10,232 nucleotides of DNA. Origin: an uncultured Clostridia bacterium. GTDB taxonomy: Bacteria > Bacillota > Clostridia > Christensenellales > Aristaeellaceae. The DNA is taken from contig CAKUCE010000103.1 of the NCBI GenBank assembly GCA_934643535.1, forward strand, positions 1-10,232, given 5' to 3'. The position numbers and the translations under genes were made by a program. The notes under the pieces were generated by a model. The model made no database searches. It was not told the DNA's origin and saw only the letters and a list, made by a program, of their open reading frames with translations. Shown one piece after another: positions 1-5,571 of this stretch (the stretch's first letter is position 1; every line of letters starts with the position of its first letter).

Positions 1-260
1 GCGGGCGGAGCAAAGGGCTTTCCGCTCGCCCTTTGGAATCCTTCGGGCACCGAAGTTAGCGAGAAACCCATAGGATAGCAAGTCCCAACCCGCGCCGTAG
101 TCGGCGCGTCAATCCCCATCGGGAAAAAGGGACTGCGCCTGCGAGCGCACTAGGTGCTTTCCTCGGGTCAAACCATCCGCGTGGCCCGCCCTGCCATGCG
201 CTCCGCTTGTTGTTCGCCAGAACCCAAATTGGCCGCGCAGACCGCGCGGCCAATTTTTTT
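1..260 (+). ncRNA. Structured non-coding RNA, 5' end probably outside the window
   Basis: This stretch has no convincing coding region but is rich in exact stems. Stem 3-6/28-31 continues as 8-11/24-27 with one bulged base. Stem 41-46/50-55 has a 3-base loop, and stem 91-97/102-108 has a TAGT loop. Stem 81-86/129-134 encloses the latter, together with a short CCC/GGG hairpin near 115-123. Stem 134-138/145-149 follows. The region ends in an intrinsic terminator whose T-run lies on the plus strand, which fixes the likely direction of transcription. No promoter is visible inside the window, so the RNA probably begins left of base 1. Size, complexity and host type would suit a large Firmicutes RNA class such as the raiA motif, but I cannot confirm a family from memory. 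It does not show the RNase P, tmRNA or SRP RNA signatures that I know. Confidence 0.6.
226..260 (+). terminator. Intrinsic terminator of the plus-strand RNA
   Basis: The 13-base arms at 226-238 and 244-256 are perfectly complementary around the 5-base loop 239-243. They are followed on the plus strand by a T-run at 254-260. On the minus strand the same stem is followed by only three T residues and then GGG, so it should stop plus-strand transcripts best and minus-strand (barstar) transcripts less well. The last two T residues belong to the barstar stop codon (259-261), so the two convergent units share this element. Confidence 0.85.
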
Positions 261-534
261 ATTCTTCTTCAAACGCAACGCTCAGATGATAATTTTCCTC
301 CGCCGCGTCCTCAAAGACCCGCTTCAGCCGGGGCAGATATTCCTCCATCTTTCCCTTGCCTCGATGCGGCAGCACCACTACCAGCGATAACTCCTCCGTT
401 TCGCTGGTCAGCTCGTCGTGCAGCGCGTCCAGATTCGCCCCATAATAGAAGGGAAATTCCAGCGTTTCCTTCAGATAACGATGCAGGGTGATTTTTTCCT
501 CAAAATGCGTCAGATCCAGTCGAACTTCCCTCAT
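259..534 (-). CDS. Barstar-type ribonuclease inhibitor
   Basis: The 91-residue product matches barstar in length (barstar has 89-90). Barstars bind the active site of barnase-type RNases in the cytoplasm and protect the producing cell. The family signature is seen at residues 30-40 (YYGANLDALHD). It supplies Tyr30, Asp36 and Asp40, which correspond to barstar Tyr29, Asp35 and Asp39; Trp38 is His39 here. Barstar Glu76 appears as Asp76 in the VFEDA helix. The start is chosen at 534 because the ATG overlaps the upstream RNase stop codon as ATGA and has a GGGGAGGG ribosome binding site about 9 bases before it. The frame is open further upstream, but that stretch lies within the RNase gene and does not look like barstar. 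The overlap implies translational coupling, so inhibitor should be made whenever the RNase is made. It is the last gene of its operon. Confidence 0.93.
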   Translation of the reverse strand: MREVRLDLTHFEEKITLHRYLKETLEFPFYYGANLDALHDELTSETEELSLVVVLPHRGKGKMEEYLPRLKRVFEDAAEENYHLSVAFEEE

Positions 535-1067
535 TTTTTCTTTCCCTCCCCGGACTGCTTTTCTTCTTCCACGATCACCTCTACCGGCGTAAACGTCTGG
601 TAGTGATCGTTCGTGTAGAAAATCAGACCGTCGTTGGAAAATACAATGCGTTCGCCGTTGCGGTAGCCGCCCTCGTAGTTGATGTCGCACTCCGTGTATT
701 TGCGGCCCCTGGCCTCGGGCAGCAGACCCTCATAGTTGCCGAAACGATTTCCGCCGATGGAGCAGCCGGGAGCCACCTTGTCCAGATTGCCCTTGCGGTT
801 GTCCCAGCCCAGATCCTCCGCGTCATATTTGCTGATGAAGTTGCCCGGCAGCTTTTCATACAGCGTCAGATAAACGGCCACCTCTTCCATGGTGGAATAC
901 CAGCCGTCCTCCTCCACGGGATAATCCGCCGCGTAAACGATCAGCTGCTCCGTTTTGGCATTGGTCTGCTTTTTGGAAGCCGCAAAGGCGGTGGTCAGAC
1001 AGCCCAGCAGCGCCGCGGCGACCAGCAGAAGCGCCAGCAGCTTCAGCCCGAAACGTTTTTTCATCAT
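531..1067 (-). CDS. Barnase-type guanyl-preferring ribonuclease, exported
   Basis: The 178-residue precursor has a positively charged N-terminus and a hydrophobic segment (about 7-29). Export could end at AFA/A (29/30) or as a lipoprotein at Cys23 (LLGC). Residues about 72-163 form a microbial RNase (N1/T1, barnase) domain that aligns without gaps to barnase between its Lys27 and His102. Lys80, Glu126 (general base), Asp128, Arg136, Arg140 and His155 (general acid) match Lys27, Glu73, Asp75, Arg83, Arg87 and His102. Barnase Arg59 is Tyr112. The family cleaves single-stranded RNA, preferring guanosine, through a 2',3'-cyclic phosphate. The charged C-terminal tail (about 165-178) is partly encoded by the ribosome binding site of barstar. 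The start at 1067 is preferred because AGGAG lies 7 bases upstream. ATG at 1064 is possible. An in-frame TTG at 1088 lies upstream of this ribosome binding site. The gene sits 25 bases after the PHP gene. Confidence 0.93.
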   Translation of the reverse strand: MMKKRFGLKLLALLLVAAALLGCLTTAFAASKKQTNAKTEQLIVYAADYPVEEDGWYSTMEEVAVYLTLYEKLPGNFISKYDAEDLGWDNRKGNLDKVAPGCSIGGNRFGNYEGLLPEARGRKYTECDINYEGGYRNGERIVFSNDGLIFYTNDHYQTFTPVEVIVEEEKQSGEGKKK

Positions 1068-1092
1068 TTTCCCTCTCCTTTTGTCCAAACGA

Positions 1093-1971
1093 TTAGAAAT
1101 GAATCACATTCGACCAGGCCTGGTTGCCCTGATCGTCGATCAGATGAACGCGAACAAAATCCTCGCCATAACGGGAACGGGGATAAACGATCTTCGTCAT
1201 GCCGTCCCCCGTCTTGCACCGATCGTCGGACCATGCCAGATGAGACTCGAACACCGCGCAGGAAACCGGCGAACATTCCACGGTAACAACGTCGTTTTCC
1301 AGCGTGATCTGATGAATGCGCGGCCCCTGCGTGGCATAGAAGCGTCCCGCGTCCAGCGCCTCCAGAATAGCCTTCTGGCTCAGTTCCTCCGCCTGCACCA
1401 TAATGTAGCTGCGGCATGCATCGCCGTTGTAGAAATGGCAGTCGTCCGCCGCCACATACCGGAAAAACACGCCGTTGGCGCTGGCCACGTCCAGAATGTT
1501 GGAGCTGTCCGCACGGGCTCCGTTCCACGGCGTGCCGGATACGGTGTTATAGATTTCCGCCGCCGTTACGTTTTTCAGACTGCCCAGCGTTTCCACCGTA
1601 TTCAGCGACCAGTGAGGATGGGCCACGATGGCCCGTCCGCCGCAGGCCCTCATGGCGTCGATGCAGCTTTGCGGAGACTGACACCACTTTTCCCGCTGCT
1701 CCATAAAGGACTCGTTCATGCCGATGCCGATGATATGCAGCGCCTCGTGCGGCAGGGCGAAATCCATCTCCATGCCGGGAAGCATCAGCAGACTGCCCTC
1801 AAAATGCGCCTGTTCCGACAGCTTGCGGTGATCGGTCAGGACCAGAAAATCATAGCCTGCCTCCCGGTAAAGGGCGATCACTTCCTCCGGAGTGCGGCGT
1901 CCGTCGCTGCGGGTGGTGTGACAATGGGTATTTCCACGATAAAAGGGCTTGTCCTTCCAGAAAAGCTGCAT
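1093..1971 (-). CDS. PHP-superfamily metallohydrolase (CehA/McbA-like)
   Basis: The 292-residue protein has no signal peptide and is probably cytoplasmic. PHP proteins use a two- or three-metal site to cleave phosphoesters, and some members act on nucleotides or RNA ends. The metal-ligand motifs are visible in order: THCH at 15-18 with Asp23, TDH at 46-48, PGMEMD at 65-70 (Glu68), His79, AHPH at 117-120, and ADDCH at 175-179. Residues from about 205 to the end look like an added beta-rich domain. The start at 1971 is supported by AAAGGAGG 8 bases upstream. A longer in-frame reading to 2055 would cross the promoter and leader, so it is unlikely. It is the first gene of a unit with the RNase and barstar, behind its own promoter. 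The substrate is unknown. A role on RNA breakdown products is suggested only by its neighbours. Confidence 0.85.
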   Translation of the reverse strand: MQLFWKDKPFYRGNTHCHTTRSDGRRTPEEVIALYREAGYDFLVLTDHRKLSEQAHFEGSLLMLPGMEMDFALPHEALHIIGIGMNESFMEQREKWCQSPQSCIDAMRACGGRAIVAHPHWSLNTVETLGSLKNVTAAEIYNTVSGTPWNGARADSSNILDVASANGVFFRYVAADDCHFYNGDACRSYIMVQAEELSQKAILEALDAGRFYATQGPRIHQITLENDVVTVECSPVSCAVFESHLAWSDDRCKTGDGMTKIVYPRSRYGEDFVRVHLIDDQGNQAWSNVIHF

Positions 1972-1979
1972 TTGTATAG

Positions 1980-1987
1980 CCTCCTTT
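1980..1987 (-). promoter_or_regulatory. Ribosome binding site deciding the PHP gene start
   Basis: AAAGGAGG on the minus strand stands 8 bases before the ATG at 1971. It rules against the longer in-frame start at 2055, which would lie upstream of the predicted transcript start. Confidence 0.85.
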
Positions 1988-1993
1988 GCCGCC

Positions 1994-2014
1994 TTCGCCG
2001 GTCTTTTCGGCGAA
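1994..2014 (-). promoter_or_regulatory. Leader hairpin before the PHP gene
   Basis: Perfect 7-base arms at 1994-2000 and 2008-2014 enclose a 7-base loop. The hairpin lies in the predicted 5' untranslated leader, 6 bases before the ribosome binding site. It has no T-run, so it is not a terminator. It may stabilise the mRNA or influence ribosome access. Confidence 0.5.
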
Positions 2015-2026
2015 ACCAGCCCATCC

Positions 2027-2055
2027 ATTATAGACCGTCGCGCCCGGAAAAGCAA
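2027..2055 (-). promoter_or_regulatory. Sigma-A type promoter for the PHP-RNase-barstar unit
   Basis: On the minus strand a consensus -10 box TATAAT (2027-2032) stands 17 bases from TTGCTT (2050-2055), a partial match to the -35 consensus. The position is right: downstream of the terminator of the glycosidase unit and about 55 bases before the PHP start codon. Transcription would begin near 2020. Confidence 0.72.
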
Positions 2056-2067
2056 GATTCCGGCGCG
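2039..2067. repeat. Inverted repeat centred on the -35 box, operator candidate
   Basis: The arm at 2039-2049 is complementary to the arm at 2058-2067 over 10 bases, with one extra base in the first arm. The 8-base centre contains the -35 hexamer exactly. No T-run follows on either strand, which argues against a terminator. A dimeric regulator binding here would block RNA polymerase. This is inference from position and symmetry. Confidence 0.5.
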
Positions 2068-2121
2068 TTTCAGGGTTGGATGGACAGGAAAAGCACAATC
2101 TGCCGCCGGGGAAAAAGGCGC

Positions 2122-2154
2122 AAAAAAACAGGCGGAAAGAGATTTTCCGCCCGT
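2122..2154 (-). terminator. Intrinsic terminator after the GH13 gene
   Basis: Arms 2131-2138 and 2144-2151 are perfectly complementary (GGCGGAAA type). The stem extends by a wobble pair, a G-C pair and an A-T pair, and seven T residues follow on the minus strand (2122-2128). It begins about 22 bases after the GH13 stop codon. It separates the sugar cluster from the PHP-RNase-barstar unit. Confidence 0.9.
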
Positions 2155-2176
2155 GTTCCTGTTTGCAGGGAAACGC

Positions 2177-3436
2177 TTATCCCCGCAGCACTGCCGGATG
2201 TCCGTTCAGTGATAGCAGGCCGCTTTCCACCCGCAGGAACGTTTCCGGCTCCAGCAGGTTTTCATACCGGCCGTCCGGCAGCTCCACCTGCACCAGCGAC
2301 GGCGCGCCCCGCAGGCAGAACGCCCCTGTCAGCCTTCTTTCGCCCTCTTTCCAGACCGCCAGCAGCGTGTCGTTCGGGCAGGCCCGAAGAGAGTAGGCAC
2401 CGTGGGCCAGAATGGGTTCCTTTTTCAGCGCGGTCAGCCGCCGGATCAGCCCCTCCAGCGGAGCGGGCCCTTCCATGGGAATGGGATCCGCGTCGAACAG
2501 GTCGGGCCGGTGATCGTTCTCCCACTCCTGACCGCTGTACAGCAGCGCCGTGCCCTTCTGGAAAAACATCCAACAAAGCCAGTTCAGCCGGGTGCGGCGG
2601 TCGGGGAACAAATGCGCCATCCGGGGCCGGTCATGGTTTTCCAGAAAGCGCAGCTTGGCGTAGTCCGCAGGATACAGGCTCTCCTGCCGCTCCAAAGCCC
2701 TTACGTAATCCGTCAGCCCGGTTCTGCCCTGCACATAGGACAGAAAATCGCCGTAAATATCATAATCATAGCAAAGATCGAAGGCCTGATAGAGTTCGCC
2801 GTCGCTATGGCTGATCATGCCGCGGTTTCGGTTGTCCCGGATGAACTCCGGCTCCACAGATTCCGCCAGCCACAGGCAGCCCGGCCGCACCGTTTCCACC
2901 TCCCGGCGGGCCCGCAGCCAGAACGCAAGCGGCACCAGCGGGGCCACGTCGCAGCGGAAGCCGTCCACGATCTCCGCCCATCTTTTCAGCGTCTCGATCT
3001 GGTAATCCCACAAGCCGGGGTTACGATAATCCAAGTCAATAATATCCGACCATTCGCCGATCCGATTGCCGAAGCTGCCGTCCGGCTTATGGTAGAACCA
3101 TTCCGGGTGATGCTGCGCCAGCCACGAGTCCGGAGACGTGTGGTTGTACACCACGTCGATCATCAGCTTCATACCGTTGCGGTGGACGGTATCCGCCAAG
3201 CGGCGAAAGTCCTCCATCGTGCCGTATTCCGGGTTGACGGCCCGGTAATCCGCAATGGCATAGGGCGACCCCAGCGCGCCCTTGCGTTCTTTCTGGCCGA
3301 TCGGGTGAATGGGCAGAAGCCACACTACATCCGCCCCCAGCGCCCCAATGCGCGGAATATCCTTTTCCACAGCGGCAAAGGTTCCGCCGTGATTGCGCAC
3401 AAAGACAGAATAGATCGTCATATTGCGCAGTTCCAT
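2177..3436 (-). CDS. GH13 alpha-amylase-family glycosidase, cytoplasmic
   Basis: The 419-residue protein lacks a signal peptide. It is a clan GH-H (beta/alpha)8 barrel with all conserved regions: region I DVVYNH (94-99), region II GFRCDVA (159-165) with nucleophile Asp163, region III LAESVE (190-195) with acid/base Glu192, and region IV ENHD (266-269) with Asp269. A short beta domain follows from about 345. At 419 residues it is compact for GH13, with no carbohydrate-binding module. Specificity (alpha-glucosidase, oligo-1,6-glucosidase, maltogenic) cannot be read safely. The start at 3436 is chosen because AGGAGG lies 7 bases upstream. An ATG at 3442 would be only 1-2 bases from the ribosome binding site. 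Translation begins 2 bases after the stop of the preceding GH31 gene, so the two are coupled. It probably finishes degradation of imported oligosaccharides. Confidence 0.93.
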   Translation of the reverse strand: MELRNMTIYSVFVRNHGGTFAAVEKDIPRIGALGADVVWLLPIHPIGQKERKGALGSPYAIADYRAVNPEYGTMEDFRRLADTVHRNGMKLMIDVVYNHTSPDSWLAQHHPEWFYHKPDGSFGNRIGEWSDIIDLDYRNPGLWDYQIETLKRWAEIVDGFRCDVAPLVPLAFWLRARREVETVRPGCLWLAESVEPEFIRDNRNRGMISHSDGELYQAFDLCYDYDIYGDFLSYVQGRTGLTDYVRALERQESLYPADYAKLRFLENHDRPRMAHLFPDRRTRLNWLCWMFFQKGTALLYSGQEWENDHRPDLFDADPIPMEGPAPLEGLIRRLTALKKEPILAHGAYSLRACPNDTLLAVWKEGERRLTGAFCLRGAPSLVQVELPDGRYENLLEPETFLRVESGLLSLNGHPAVLRG

Positions 3437-3438
3437 AT

Positions 3439-5571
3439 TCATTCCTCCTCCCATTCAAAAACCAGCGCTTCGTTCAGAGGACAGGCCAATTCCACCGTCC
3501 GCCCGCCCTCATAGACCTTGCCGGTAAAGAAATGCTTCCAGCGGCCTTTGGGCAGATAGACCTTCCGCCCCTCCGACCCCTGCCGGACGATGGGCGCGAC
3601 CAGCAGGCGGCGTCCCAGCAGATATTCGTCCCCGCAGCCAAGCGCCTGTTCGTCGTCCGGGAAGGCCAGACAGAGATGGGCCATCATGGGGCGGCCTTCC
3701 TGCACGCAGACCTGTGCTTCTTCGTAAAGCATAGGCCGCAGGCGTTCCCGCAGCCGGGCGAAAGCGCAGGCGATTTCCGCAATGGAGGGGTCGTTCCACC
3801 GGTCGGCCAGATTCCACGGGGAACGATCGTTGTTCCACGCCGCGTCGCCGGTGGCGAAGAACTGACCGTTTCGCGGCTCCGCGTGCCACTGCATCACCGG
3901 GCAGAAGCAGCCCATGGCCGTGGCCCGCAGGTACAGCTCCCGATCCGGAATCTCCCCGGCGAAGCCGCCGATGTCAAAGCTCCAGAACAGCACGCCGGAC
4001 AACCCGGCGCTGAGGCCCGCGCTGAGCTGGCCCCGCAGTTCTTCCCATGTACTCAGCTGATCTCCGGCCCAGTGAATGGGCACGGTCTGGGCGCCCGTAT
4101 ACCCTGCACGGCTGAACGTCACGCCCGCAACGCCGCCTGACCGCATCCAGTCGTGATAGGCTTTCTCATATTGCATGGGATAGCGGTTGTGAGCCTCAAC
4201 GCCCGGAGTGCCGTCCGCCAGACGGACGTCGCTGCCGAACAGGAACTCGCCGCCGTCGGTCTTGAACCCCTCCACGCCCATTTCCAGCAAGGGCTGACGC
4301 TTGTCAAACCACCAGCGGCAGGCTTCCGGATTGGTGAAATCCGGCAGAAGGCTTCCGGCGAACCATTTGTCCGGAACCACATAGGGCGAACCATCCTCGC
4401 GGCGCACCACATAGCCTTTGGCAATGGCTTCCTCCCAGTCCCTTTGAACGGGCTCCACCTCCGGGCAGTCGTTCAGCGCCTTCAATACGGGGATCTGCCA
4501 CAGCACCAGATGCAGCCCATGATCCCGGATGCGCCGCACCGTCTCCGCCGGGTCGGGCCAGACGGCATTCCAGCGGTAGAAAGTGCTTTCATCGCTCCAC
4601 GCTTCCAGCACCATAACGGAGGCCGGACAATCGTACTTTTTCAGCATGGAAAGCTGCTCGTCCACGTCCGCGTCGCAGTGCCAGCCGTTGGCGCTGATCC
4701 ACAGTCCGAAGGCCCATTCCGGCGGCAGCACACATTCGCCCGTCAGGTCCAGATAGGCCCGAAGCTGGGCGGCCGGCGTTCCCAGCAGCAGATGATCGGC
4801 GATTTCCGGCCCTGCGGCGGATTCGATGCGAACGGCTCCCCCCTCTTCAAAGGCAAAGCGGACGTTTTCTCCCGCGTCCCGGAACCAGCCGAACCCGCCG
4901 TCCGTCAGGAACATGGGGGCCGGCAGATAGCTCCACGGGCCCTGCTGCGTGAAATGCTCCACCACCTGTCCGCAGCTTCCCCGACCCTGCTGATCGGGGC
5001 CGTCAAACCGTTCTCCCGTGCCATAGACATGGCGCTGGCCGCCCCGCAGCACCGTTTCCATCCGGGCGGGTGTTCCGTCCTGCCGCAGAAAAAGGGTGAT
5101 CTCCGTGCAGGAAAGCGTCCCCAGCGACCAGAGCGCGTCTTCGTCAAAGTGCAGAGGGCTTTCCGCCTCCCGCGGCGCGTTCTGCAGAGCCAGCGCCGCG
5201 CCGCCTTTTTCACCTTCGGCGCACAGATACACGCCGGGATACAGCTCCGCCCAGCCCCGGCCCGTCCGAAGGGGACGGTTCACGGAAACAGGCCGGAGGA
5301 TCTCCGCTTCAAACCATGGGGTGCTTTCCTCCCCGCTGACGAAGCGGTAACGCAGGGTTCCCCTCTCTGCGGGAATCCGCCACGCATAGCAATGCTTCTG
5401 CGTTCCCGGCCCGCCCGGAGCTTTCCGTCCGTCGGCCGTTTCCAGCACCGGGGCCGGGCCGTCGCACAGGCAGCCCAGCCGAATTTCCTGTCCTTCCTGC
5501 GGATGCAGGGGCTTGCGGTCGTAGCCGCATTCTTCAAAGGGCACCAGCCCTTCCGGCAGATGGCGTATCAT
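3439..5571 (-). CDS. GH31 glycosidase, alpha-xylosidase-like
   Basis: This 710-residue cytoplasmic enzyme has an N-terminal beta-sandwich region (to about 270) and a GH31 barrel (about 280-610) with a short beta tail. The nucleophile motif FKTDGGE (436-442, Asp439) resembles the KTDFGE motif of YicI-type alpha-xylosidases rather than the WxDMNE motif of maltases. The acid/base is probably Asp504 in HWAGD. SFDIGGF (531-537) is the conserved barrel end motif. RWNAVWPDP (333-341) matches the usual segment after the substrate-binding loop. The family cleaves terminal alpha-linked sugars with retention. Alpha-xylosidase, alpha-glucosidase or another alpha-glycosidase activity is possible. The start at 5571 has GGGGAGG 7 bases upstream and overlaps the stop of the preceding GH31 gene as ATGA. 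It lacks the DUF5110-like C-terminus of its neighbour, so the two are not a recent duplication. Confidence 0.92.
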   Translation of the reverse strand: MIRHLPEGLVPFEECGYDRKPLHPQEGQEIRLGCLCDGPAPVLETADGRKAPGGPGTQKHCYAWRIPAERGTLRYRFVSGEESTPWFEAEILRPVSVNRPLRTGRGWAELYPGVYLCAEGEKGGAALALQNAPREAESPLHFDEDALWSLGTLSCTEITLFLRQDGTPARMETVLRGGQRHVYGTGERFDGPDQQGRGSCGQVVEHFTQQGPWSYLPAPMFLTDGGFGWFRDAGENVRFAFEEGGAVRIESAAGPEIADHLLLGTPAAQLRAYLDLTGECVLPPEWAFGLWISANGWHCDADVDEQLSMLKKYDCPASVMVLEAWSDESTFYRWNAVWPDPAETVRRIRDHGLHLVLWQIPVLKALNDCPEVEPVQRDWEEAIAKGYVVRREDGSPYVVPDKWFAGSLLPDFTNPEACRWWFDKRQPLLEMGVEGFKTDGGEFLFGSDVRLADGTPGVEAHNRYPMQYEKAYHDWMRSGGVAGVTFSRAGYTGAQTVPIHWAGDQLSTWEELRGQLSAGLSAGLSGVLFWSFDIGGFAGEIPDRELYLRATAMGCFCPVMQWHAEPRNGQFFATGDAAWNNDRSPWNLADRWNDPSIAEIACAFARLRERLRPMLYEEAQVCVQEGRPMMAHLCLAFPDDEQALGCGDEYLLGRRLLVAPIVRQGSEGRKVYLPKGRWKHFFTGKVYEGGRTVELACPLNEALVFEWEEE

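Noticed and set aside
56..253. Open frame on the minus strand in the left-hand structured region
   Set aside because: It is arginine- and tryptophan-rich, matches no family I know, has no clear ribosome binding site, and overlaps the terminator and all the strong stems, so it looks like a by-product of the structured RNA.
1..258. RNase P, tmRNA or SRP RNA as identity of the left-edge RNA
   Set aside because: The conserved signatures I know for these RNAs are absent on both strands; a short GAGGAAA-like match on the minus strand is not followed by the rest of the RNase P core.
535..690. N-terminal extension of barstar in its open frame
   Set aside because: It lies out of frame within the RNase gene, resembles no barstar sequence, and the ATGA start at 534 has a good ribosome binding site and gives the normal length.
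955..2814. Long plus-strand open frame opposite the PHP and GH13 genes
   Set aside because: It crosses the promoter and terminator region and is a low-complexity Arg/Pro/Ala-rich antisense reading, typical of the reverse strand of GC-rich genes.
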